Source: Vitis vinifera
Taxonomy: Eukaryota > Streptophyta > Magnoliopsida > Vitales > Vitaceae
Assembly: GCF_030704535.1 (NCBI RefSeq)
Contig: NC_081819.1
Span: 18,324,001 to 18,388,000 of the forward strand
Direction: 5' to 3'
Length of the DNA: 64,000 nucleotides
Shown piece after piece: positions 39,648-50,471 of this stretch. Position numbers and translations under genes: made by a program. The number at the start of each line of letters is the position of its first letter. Positions within the stretch are counted from its first letter, which is position 1. The notes under the pieces are model-generated. The model was not told the DNA's origin. It saw nothing but the letters and a program-made list of their open reading frames with translations, and did no database searches.

Positions 39648-42600
39648 ATGTTTATCGTCACTCGATTTTCCCGCCAAATTCGACAGTCACACTCCGCCGC
39701 CGTCACGCTCTCGACGCGTCGCCTCTCCTCTTCAGCCCCTCCCTCTCCCTCTTCCAGGCTCCTCGACCACTACTCCTTCAAGTCCCCTGTCTCCCCCTTC
39801 CAAAACCCTAACCCTAATCCTGAACCCTCTACCAAGAAGAAGCAAAAGCCGCCGTATCGGCCGCCGTCGTCGCTCGATCGGACAGGGAAGAAGCCGTTGC
39901 GCTCCGATTTACCCTTCGATTTTCGGTACAGTTACACTGAGAGCAGCCCGGCGGTGCGGCCGATTGGGCTCCGGGAGCCGAAGTATTCGCCATTCGGACC
40001 GGGATTGCTTGACCGGGAATGGACCGGAGTTTGCGCGCCGGCGGTGGACCCGAAGGTGAGGTCGGTGGATGGGAAGGAGGATCCAAAGTTGGAGGAGAAG
40101 AGGAGGAGGATGAGAGAGAAGACTCTTGGTGAGCCGCTTACGGCGGCGGAGAGGAAGATTTTGGTGGAGAAGTGCCAACGGCATAGAACTAAGAGGCAAA
40201 TTAATCTGGGTATGAGTTCATTGGATTCTGTAATATGCTCGATGATTTTGGATTTTAAACCTTTTCAATTCTGGTATATACTTTTTAATCTGGGTTTGCA
40301 GTGTTTTTAATTCTAGCATGTGTTTGCTGATTTGAATTTGAAGTTTCAATTTTACAATGTTTTTCCTGATTTGGCTGTGGAGATTTTAAATTTTACAATG
40401 TGTTTGCTGATTTGGGAGTGAAGTTTTTCAGTTATATCATGTGTTTGATGATCTGGGCATTATCTAGGTCTGCAACTTGGGCTCGGGTTAGAGTTGGTTG
40501 GATGGATGATTGATTAAAATCCACTTTTTTATTTTTTTTATAACTTTTTTCTATATATTTATATCAAAATTTAAATTGTAAAAAAAAATTAAGATAATTA
40601 AAAAAAGTATAAATAAATTTATGTATCTTGATAGAAAAATAAAAAAGTATGGGCTATAATTATAATTTGATATTTTTCCTTAAAAATCAAGAAAGAATAT
40701 AAATAAATGAATATTGTTATATAAATTAAATATTATAAAAAGTATTAAATCGTCAGGGTATATTTGGGTTGTCCAAACCTTGGCTCAAACCTAATCCAAA
40801 TTGAGTTTGGGTTGAAAAACTTAACCCAACCCCAACCTGAGTATTAAAATAATTCCCCAAACCTGTCCAAAAGCCGATTGGATTGGGTCAATCTGGCCAA
40901 GTTTCATCCATAGTATTAACAACTTCAATTCTATTTTGTGTTTCCTGATATGAGTTGTTAGTCATTTCTCTTAAGGTATTAATATGAGGTTTTTCAACTT
41001 TATAACGCCTTTGCTGATTTGGGTACAAAGTTTTCAATTCTATTGTGGTTGCTTTATTTGGTGTTTGGTTGTAATTTGATTATTAATAGCTTGAATTCTT
41101 GGCTTGTGGAAGAACGTGAGGAAAGCTTCCAAATTTTTATGGAATGTTGACAAGAAATACAGTAGTTTAGTTAGCGAAATAGTTTGTTAGAATGGAGAAA
41201 AACTTTAGGCTTTGTTTGCCTAAATGGAAAATAATACCTGAAAAATTTGCCAGGAAATCTTTGTTCTTTAAGGTTCCATTTATCTACAGAAGTTTATTTC
41301 TTCTTCAGAAAAGTTCTACAAAAGAAATGGAGCATTACCCTTTTTTTCTTTGCTCTGCCTTTCAATTCTATTAGTGGAAAATATTTTCATGAAAACTTCC
41401 ATAGTTGGTGACATGGTGTGTGTGGAAGCAAAAGAGTATAATCAGAGCATGTAGTCAATTTAACGGCAGTTAGAATTTACACACAATTGTGCAATAATAT
41501 TTATAGAGTTGTTCTTTCCAAAATGAATATGACTATATGAGGATTTTTTATGATGTGAAGAATTTTTTTTTTTGATGGGTAAACACAGAAGAGAATATAT
41601 TAAATAGAAAAAGTTTGCACCACTCAAATATTTTTCTTGACATATAATGTGAAGAAAAATATTTGAGTGGTGCAAACTTTTGTGGCTCCATTTAGAATTC
41701 AATAAAAGCAAATGGTATTGCAAAACCCTTATTGTTGTGCTTGCAGTACAAGAATTCGGTATTTAGTTGATAGTAATTTTACACTTGATAGAATAAGGTA
41801 ACTTATCTTTTTATATTCAGGGATGCCATTTTCTGGGACATGCGTGCCATTTTCTAGGAAATAAGTGGAAATGCCATCCTTTTGTCATCTAAATCAAACT
41901 TAGGTGGTCGTATCCAAAATTATGAATGCTTTTATTTTTACTGATGCCATTTTCTATCAAATCAAAGGAGCTTGATATTTTACTTTAGTTGATGTAGGCC
42001 TTACTTATATATTGTTGTAGTTCTTGTTTCCTATGCGTTGTGAGTGAAAAAGATATCAGTACTGGCATCAAGCAATGTAGAAACCATTGTCCTTGCAACT
42101 GATGTACCTGTTGGCCTTAACTGCTAGGGATTGGATCTCCTAAGAGGAAATATTTTAGTTCAACTGATAGCCTCATTAATTAGTGTTAGGCATCTCATAA
42201 AAAATTTATATTTGCCTTTAGTCTTATTCTTTTTCAGAATCGAAAAGAAAATGATAGCTTGGATGTATTAGAATTATTCAGCCAGAACAGTTAAACTGAT
42301 ATTAGTACAATGAAATTTTCAGGTTTGAGGGCTGTCCCCCTGCATATGCCTCATGGTTATGGGGGCAAGTGGCACAATTTCTTCCCATCCACCCATTGAA
42401 AGTATGGTTTCAACAAAATTGCCTCACATATTTTAATGGAATACAATGCTATCTTCAGATGTTAAAAGTTTGAAATATTTCATGGCTTATCATCCCTTTA
42501 CTAGATCAATATAAGTTCTGTGCTTACTGTAATTTCTGTTTCTTTTCTATTTACTTTTCTTCCTATTGGATGGTGTTGACACGCTCCTTTGTAGGGAGAG

Positions 42601-45600
42601 ATGGTTTAACTCACAACATGCTTAATGATATTCATAATCATTGGAAACATGCTGAGGCAGTCAGGATAAAGTGTATGGGTGTCCCCACTGTTGACATGAA
42701 AAATGTGTGCACCCAACTCGAGGTATGTTGTCCTTTTCCATTCTAGAGCCACTTCATCGTCCTGTCGTCCTCCCTCATAGACTTGGATTAAAGAAAGATG
42801 AAACATGAAATATTTTCATTCCAGGATAAAACAAGTGGAAAGGTAATCCACAGACAGGGTGGTCTACTTGTATTGTATAGAGGCAGGAATTATCATCCCA
42901 AGAAGAGGCCTGTGATTCCATTAATGCTATGGAGGCCCCATGAGCCCATATATCCCAGGCTGATAAAAACTGTTATTGATGGCTTAAGCATTGAGGAGAC
43001 AAAGGAAATGAGAAAGAGAGGATTGGCTGTTCCTGCTTTAACGAAACTTGGTATGGTATTGTCTCTTTGTTTATTTTTTTATTTAATTTTTATTTCATAA
43101 GAGTTAAACTAGTGCATCTTTCTGTGTATTGATTATCTCTAATACTTAGTTCTGGCTGGTGTTGTTTCTATCCAATATGATGCAACTGCAGCCAAAAATG
43201 GTTATTATGGTAGTCTTGTGCCCATGGTCCGAGATGCTTTTCTCACCGATGAGCTGATTCGGATAGATTGTCAGGGCCTTGAAAGGAGAGACTACAAGAA
43301 GATAGGCTGCAAACTTCGGGTAAAACTTTGTTATATACATCCTCTGTGTGAGTCTACTTGCTTTAATATTATGAACAACTCTATCTATTTGCTACTTTTA
43401 TTAGTGACCTCCTTATTTATACTTGAAATAGAGGGCGAAGGGACATATTTCTTTCTTATTTTAAAGAAAATAATCTTTTTATTGAAGGTTTATTTTGTCT
43501 AGGCACTTACATTCCCATGCAGCAGTTTTGAACCTTTCAGCTTTTTCCTTTTTTATTTTTATTTTTTGAGTATTAATGAAAAATGTTTTGATCGTAGGCA
43601 AATATGTTTGTTCATAGGAAAAAGATATAGACTGCCAAATTGACCCCACCTTTTCCTAAATGAACATAGAATTAATAACCTTCCAAAGCAGATACTTTCA
43701 ACATCAAAGAGCTATTGTAGCAAAAAACATAAAAAAATCTAACTTGCTCTCTAGTAGTGTTTCTTAACTTACAAATGAGGAAAACTCACAAATTGAGACC
43801 ATCAAATGAGTGTGTCCTTATGTAGATTCTACAACCTTGCCATCTGCTGGATAAGAAAAAGTATATTAGTGTGAACCAATATGTGTGCAAATAATCTGTT
43901 GCTACTCATTCTAAGCCAAAAAATGAGCTGAATTTTCGGCTTGTAAAGCTGAATTGGCATGTGCAGATTAAGAAAGTCATTCTTTGAGAATTCTTCTTAA
44001 TGGCTTGTGCAAAGTTTAGTTAATCCAACTTAGGTACACACCCTTGAGTGGTTTAGGGTATTTGTGAAATGGGTGTTAGTCAATTTGTAAATTTTTACAC
44101 AGAAAGTAGCAAGAATAAATGATAGCAATATATTTATGCAAATTACAGCAAAATAAAAGGAGATAAAGAGTAAAGAAGATTGCAAACAACTATTTATAGT
44201 GGTCCAGAAACTGTCTACACCGTCTAGCTCCCTCCCAAGCTTGGAGGTAGACCATGTCAAGAGCTTCTTTAACCAAAGCTTTTAATGTTCTCGTACCCTT
44301 GGATTCCAATGTCCCAATAGACCTTTACAATCTCAAAGGAGTATCCCTCAACTCCTTACACAAAGGCTCTCTCAAGTACAATGTATAATGAATGATAGAA
44401 CTCTCACAAAGAGTGGGTTTTACAATTGAAAATTGAAATTGCTTAATTACGAGTGCTCTTGATGAGAATAAATAAGTTCAAATTTAATGTGTTTTGAAGG
44501 ATTTAAGATGGCTAGATAAGTAATAAATGTGGTTTGCAAGGCCCTGTATGCATCATGTATACTTTTGGGCTCTTTTTTAGCGCTTTTAATATAATTGCTT
44601 TTACCTATCAAAATAAATAAGTAAATAAATGTGGTTTGCAAGTTGTTGTATACTTATAAATGCACCTAAGGCGGGGTCTACATAAGTTTTCTGGTCAAAC
44701 TAGTTATTATGCACAAGGTTCCTTGAATTGGACATCCAAATGTTTATCCACTTTACTTGTCGTTGGAGCATTTAATGCATTGAAAGAAGCCGTTATAGGC
44801 GGGAAAGGCACATCTGGATGTTCGCCTGGATGACTACATGGTCATGTGGACATTCACATGTCAGGTAGTGGCTAAAATCTCCATTTTATAAAACTCTGCC
44901 TAAGGGACATGGTAAATGGACGTCAACTTGAATAACTGCATGCTTATCCTCTTGCATTTCAATGCTCCAATAGCTCATATTGTTGACTTCTAACTATTTT
45001 TAATATCCTTTATGAATTTAGACCACTTAAAAAGGATTCTAACCGATGTTGAGTATTTTTCAAATGTATAACATCTCAGTTAAGTCCTTAAGATTTTTCA
45101 AAAAAAAAAAAAATCATGTAAAACTTAAGGTTCAAGGTAGTCTCTTAAGTTAGGTGAAGTCTTGTCTTCCTAATGTAGATTACTGTTGCTCAGTTTATAT
45201 GCAAAAAGACAAAAAATTTACCCTAAGGTTTTCATCTTTATCTTCAAGTTTTCTGGCTAAAAATCATCTTTATTGAATTGTGCTTTGACATGCTTCTTGT
45301 GAGTTGTAAGATGTGAGGATCACTTGAATTTTGGCATATAAAATAATGTGGTCTTTTGAGCCAGTGCCCTTAAATAGTAAATTTATTAGTGTCCTTAACC
45401 TTTGCTTTGTTACCATCAAAACTAGGATCGTCTAACCTTTGGGCAAATAGCTTGGACCATACCAGTGTGCGACAAATACTGCTCTAGTCCATTTCTTTTT
45501 GTTCTTCTAAATGTCATTATGTCAAATCTCCATGGTTGTGGTGAAATAAGATGAAATTTAAAGTTATGAAGGTACCCACTTGAGTTTTTTGAAAATGTTA

Positions 45601-46415
45601 TGTGCTTCACCCAACAGCAAAAGAAATTTCTCTGTGCCCTCCTTAATTCTGAGGATAAAAGAAATCAAAATGTATCTCTTAAGCTTAATTTGTTTCTTCA
45701 GTAATTATTTGCAAATAACGGGTATAGATTTAAATATATCAAAATTATTAAGCATGATTAGAAAGAATTTAATTTTAAACCATGATTAGATGATGAGTAT
45801 CTTATTATCTGTACCTTTTTGTTGAAGGGAATGAATATGTAATGTGGACAGGAAACTGTGGAAGCTTGCAGTTTTTAAGGATTGATAGTCAGCAGCCCTT
45901 GTCTAAAACAATTAATGATAGATCAAGCACTTGAGGATGCATGTATATAAAATATAGGCAGTGCAGTTGTGGTCCTGCAATTCTCTTTGTGCCTTTTGTG
46001 TTCATTTTCGGTTGGGCAGTTCCAACTATTTCTATATTGGTGCTATAATGTTTTAAAATATCTTGTGATGGAAAGTGTGGGGCTGAAGATTTGGTCGAAA
46101 GTAATAATTTGCTTGAATCACTTAGTTCTTTTGATGTTGACCTTGTTGCTTGCTTACTGGGGAAGTGTTTTAACCACATCACTTACAATAATGTTGGTAC
46201 AGGACTTTGTGCCTTGCATCCTGGTGACATTTGAGAAAGAGCAGATTGTGGTATGGAGGGGAAAGGACTATAAGCCAACAGAGGCTGGGCAGTTCCCCAT
46301 AGAACGAGAATCACTTGATAACTGGGACAGTGACATGGTTTATGGTGGAAAGCAACACAAGCGCTCAGATGACAGCTGCAGCCAACTAGCCTTCTACTCT
46401 GGTGATGAGGAGTAG
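39648..46415 (+). CDS. Mitochondrial CRM-domain splicing factor (CRS2-associated-factor-like), 5 exons
   Basis: Exons 39648-40209, 42595-42722, 42825-43050, 43192-43319 and 46203-46415; all introns GT..AG; 1257 bases, 418 aa, no stop. The N-terminus ([14 protein letters not shown].., Arg/Ser-rich, few acids) looks like a mitochondrial presequence, followed by a proline-rich linker. Two CRM RNA-binding domains follow, at about residues 162-265 (..[13 protein letters not shown]) and 285-375 (..[15 protein letters not shown]). This layout is that of the CAF family of group II intron splicing factors; the mitochondrial members promote splicing of mitochondrial introns. Which of the two Arabidopsis mitochondrial CAF-like proteins it matches best was not determined. 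Intron 4 is long (2.9 kb) and contains repeat sequence. The open stretch at 45969-46202 just before exon 5 is intronic. Confidence 0.9.
40465..40912. mobile_element. hAT-like MITE in intron 1 of the CRM gene
   Basis: 448-base non-coding element. The left end TAGGTCTGCAACTTGG pairs with the right end CCAAGTTTCATCCATA (inverse complement TATGGATGAAACTTGG), matching at TA.G..TG.AACTTGG. The flanks GCATTATC (40457-40464) and GTATTAAC (40913-40920) agree at six of eight bases, consistent with an aged 8-base hAT target duplication. Subterminal TTGGGTT/AACCCAA repeats are present at both ends. Confidence 0.65.
44030..45080 (-). mobile_element. Degenerate LTR-like sequence in intron 4 of the CRM gene
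   Basis: Follows the same internal layout as the LTR at 6958-8158: TTTATAGTGGTCCAGAAAC near 44194, then CCAAGCTT and TTGGATTCCAATG, then CGTTGGAGCATTTAATGC near 44761, in the same minus orientation. Strongly diverged; ends not determined. No internal retroelement coding sequence seen beside it, so it may be a solo LTR remnant. Confidence 0.45.
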
Positions 46416-47700
46416 TCGGCTCCTTCCTGCAAATCACTGGCACCACTTCATTGTCTGTTTGTTAGAATGAATGCCCATGCTCTTCAATCAGCATATTTGG
46501 ATTGTGTATCAAACTTGGCGTTCAAGATCCGACATATAGTGAAAATGAGAGGCTATCCCTTTGTATTTTTCTTCTCTTTTTTCTCTTATATTAGATATAT
46601 CCCCTTTTGGTTGTTGGATTGTCAAAATGATACTCTCACATGTTTGCAACAGAGGTCAGAATAGTAGCACATGCACTACTATTAGTTTAAGAGTGGATCT
46701 TAGAAATTATTATTATCCCCTTATCTGTTTTGTTGTCATATGGTCGCGTAATCGAGAAACCGCAGACAAATCCATGCCCAGTCTTCAATATGGTGAGTTT
46801 TATTCCACCATTTTTTTCATGTTATATGTTGTCAACACACTGATGATACTGAAGAACAAGTTGGCCTTGCAGGTGTTGAACAGACAACATTTTGGAGATG
46901 GCTAAAGCTTAAATCCTCAGTACAGATGGGAATCAGACCGATTTTCGGTTGGATTTGGATGGGCATGAACTCTGTGTAATGGCTTTGATGAAATTTACAA
47001 TTGATAAGATGATGAAATTATGTGTTTTGTTTATATGATTATGTTTTGAGTTGAATTGGATCAGCATCTGCCGCAATAATGTACCCAAGCCTTGGCCTCT
47101 TCTATTGTTGTTTTCTCCTTTCCACTGCTCTGCAAGGGGTGTGTGGGCCTTGGGCCTTAAAAAGTTGATCGGATTTTCTCTCCCAGTGGAGCCCATCGCC
47201 TTAAAAAGTGGATCAGATCGACGGCCAAGGAGAGTGCCGCGTGGAGGAAACGGACCATAGGCATTATGCCTACTTTAAGCACGTTTAGCACGTGGACCCG
47301 GTTGGTTCCTTAATGGACTCCACTCCGTCTCTTCCAGCTGGCAGTGTCTGCTCCTTAAGGAAAAAAAAAGTTGGATTTGAATTTGGTTTCCCAACCGCCT
47401 CGTTTTGTTTATTTTGTTGTGCCACGTCACCTCTTGTTTTTGGTTATAATTATTAATTTAAATAAATTTTATAGCATTTGCGTAGCCTGTCCAAAAGTGA
47501 ATAAATAAGGGAAATGAAGCGTGACACGTGCTAAGCACGAGGGTGGGCAAAACATGAAGGGGGATGATCACTCAGATTAGAGACCACAAAAAGAAAACGC
47601 TACTTCCGCTCCATTTTGTCTGAATCAAAATCTCGCCCTCGTCCACCTTCCAATTCCGGCTCTGATTCTCTGGTCTGCAGTCTGCAGCGGAGAACTATCA
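46416..47700. other. CRM gene 3' UTR and LPEAT2 promoter region
   Basis: The left part (to about 46650) is the likely 3' UTR of the CRM gene; no poly(A) site is fixed. The short ORFs at 46467-46905 have no recognisable product. The right part, from about 47270, is GC-richer and carries several ACGT boxes (listed separately) ahead of the LPEAT2 start. Confidence 0.5.
47287..47531 (+). promoter_or_regulatory. ACGT-box cluster upstream of LPEAT2
   Basis: Three G-box/ABRE-like sites: AGCACGTGGAC (47287-47297), GCCACGTCAC (47421-47430) and ACACGTGC (47524-47531). They lie 170-415 bases before the start codon. In plants such cores bind bZIP or bHLH factors and often give light or abscisic-acid response; that this gene is so regulated is inference. 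Confidence 0.45.
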
Positions 47701-48878
47701 ATGGCTGGAACTGGAGCGGATCTCATCACTCCTCTCATCTCCTCCCAACCCTCCGATCAACCTGAACTCATCCTCACCGTCGATGACCGACCCGGTTTTG
47801 AATCCTTCAGTGACCATTGCTCCTCTAATGGCACTAAGTCTGACCACACCCAACCTGAGTCTGATAACCCGTTTGAGTTTCTCGGGTCGGCCGGGTTCTC
47901 CGTCCCTGGAACACCCACCGTGGATCCGTTCCGGAATAATACGCCCAAGATTGATGGGTTTTATGAGTGGTTCAAGATCCTGGTCTGCGTACCCATTGCT
48001 GCGATTCGGCTGGTATTGTTCGGATTGTGTTTGCTGGTTGGGTATTTGGCTACCAAGTTTGCTCTTCAGGGTTGGAAGGATAAGCAGAATCCCATGCCCA
48101 AATGGCGGTGTCGGGTTATGTGGGTCACGCGCATCTGTTCTCGTTGTATTCTCTTTTCTTTTGGGTAAGCTGATTAGGGTTTTGTATGGCTGGTTTTTGC
48201 TTTAACCTTTTCTATTTCATTTTCTCTGTGCCCAATAATCTCATGAAATTTCGTTTCTACCGATTGACCCTGTCTGGTTGGGAAAACTGAAGGAAAGAAT
48301 GGATGCATGGTTGCTATTGGACGAGGATTAGGAAAAAAAAAACCAAAAAATAAAATAAAATAAAAACTTCTTTTTTATTCTTTTGAACTTGTAACTTTGC
48401 CACTGCTGAGAATGCTGGTAGAAAGGAAAATTTTTTAAACTTTAGGGATTATAATTTTTAGTATTATAAGTCAAGTAGTTACGTTTGGCTTAGCATGCTT
48501 GGGAAGGTGTGAGAGGTAGAAGTTCGTTTATCATTTTTATTGTACGTGTTTTTCAGCAGCCAAAATAGACTGCTTTGGGTATACCGTTTGGGTTTTGATG
48601 GTTTCTTTAATGAATTTTCCTTATGCTCTGATTGTTTTCTGAGAAATATTTATATATATTGTTTATCAAATGGTTTTTACCAATCAAAAATTTACAAAGA
48701 ATGAAAGCTCAACTCTGGCATTATTCTTTTTGAACAGTTTTTTCTTAGTAACCTAATGGAGAACTTCACATGTTTAGTTATTTATTTATGAATGTTATTG
48801 GGAGAATCGTTATTGTTTTTTGTCATTAGGCTATAAACTAGTTAGGCTGTTTCAGAATGTTGGATTCTTCCTCCTCTT

Positions 48879-48917
<39 letters not shown>

Positions 48918-50378
48918 TACTTCAAATTTTTTGTGTATTTGTTGAAATTTGATTTTTTTTTTTTCTGACACTATGATGAACTTTGTGGTCAATTTTGTGG
49001 ATTGAAATTGAATGAGTTAGGGGCATGAGTATTGGTTCTTTTTTTCCTTTCTAATTTTTACTTCAATGGTTGCAGCTACCATTGGATAAAACGAAGGGGA
49101 AGACCTGCTTCAAGGGAGACTGCTCCTATAGTTGTATCAAACCATGTATCATATGTTGAGCCTATCTTCTTTTTCTATGAATTATTCCCTACCATTGTTG
49201 CATCGGAGTCCCATGATTCCCTACCCTTTGTTGGAACTATTATTAGAGCAATGCAGGTAAATTTATCCTCACATTGTACGCTAGTTTCTTGCACAACTGC
49301 GGATGTGCATTTAATTAAATAAATGCTCATTTCTGGATAATTTTCTTTAGCCAGCGCCTTTCAGTTTTAGTTTCTTTTTACTTGGATTAAATTGTTTGGC
49401 AAGCTTTGAACATGCTTTTTTCTTTTTCTCTATGTTCTTAGGTTATATATGTTAATAGGTTCTCACAATCATCAAGGAAACAGGCTGTTAATGAGATAAA
49501 GGTAGAAAGTTTCTATTTTTCCCTTTTAACTAAAGTATTTTTGTTTTTATTAGTTTTGATTGACCTTTCTCATAATTGAGCTGAACTGCTGACACCTTAA
49601 TGATTTGTGTTGCTGTTATTGGTTGAACCCTATGGCTTTGAGTGTGATACTAATTGTAAAATGCTTTGTTTCCTCAGTTTGATTTAGTAATTTCATTTCC
49701 TGGTTATTTGTTTCCAATTATTAGAGAACTATTGAATAGATGGGTCTATGTACTGAAATTCTTGTCCTCTTATGTCAGAACTGCTGCATTTTCCCATTTG
49801 TGAACATTCTTTCATTTATTTCTACAGTGACAAAACTTGTTTATTATTCTTATTTACAAGAGTGCTTGCCATAATTATTGGCAAAATATGCTTAACCCTG
49901 AAGTCATTATAAAGTTTAGCTCTGGAAATAGCAACATACTACAGCTAATTTAATGGGTGTTTCTTTGTTTAATATTTGAAACAAAATCCAAATGATTTAA
50001 GTTGTATCAATTTATTAGCTATTTGATACAGAAATGTGCTTTCAAGGATCTGAATACAGAAAAAGGCTTCTTGCGAGAGATATCCTCGAGTGTTATTGTT
50101 TCCTGAGGGAACTACAACTAATGGAAGGGTCATTATTTCATTCCAACTTGGTGCATTTATCCCTGGTTATCCAATCCAACCGGTAGTTGTCCGCTATCCT
50201 CATATACATTTTGACCAATCTTGGTGAGAATCTTGTGTATAGAAATTTCTTTCATGTTATTTGTAGTTGTATTTCTAGTCTTGCATAATGCTGCATGACT
50301 TTTTGTCCAGGGGGCATATTTCTTTGGGAAGGCTGATGTTTAGAATGTTCACACAGTTTCACAATTTTATGGAGGTAT

Positions 50379-50471
<93 letters not shown>

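Noticed and set aside
39607..40059. A 150-codon plus-strand ORF overlapping exon 1 of the CRM gene
   Set aside because: The other frame (39648 onward) has a mitochondrial-type presequence and joins through GT..AG splices to both CRM domains; this one does not continue into any domain.
45969..46202. Upstream part of the open frame containing CRM exon 5
   Set aside because: A TTGGTACAG acceptor at 46194-46202 and the phase match with exon 4 show that this part is intron; it also lacks CRM-like sequence.
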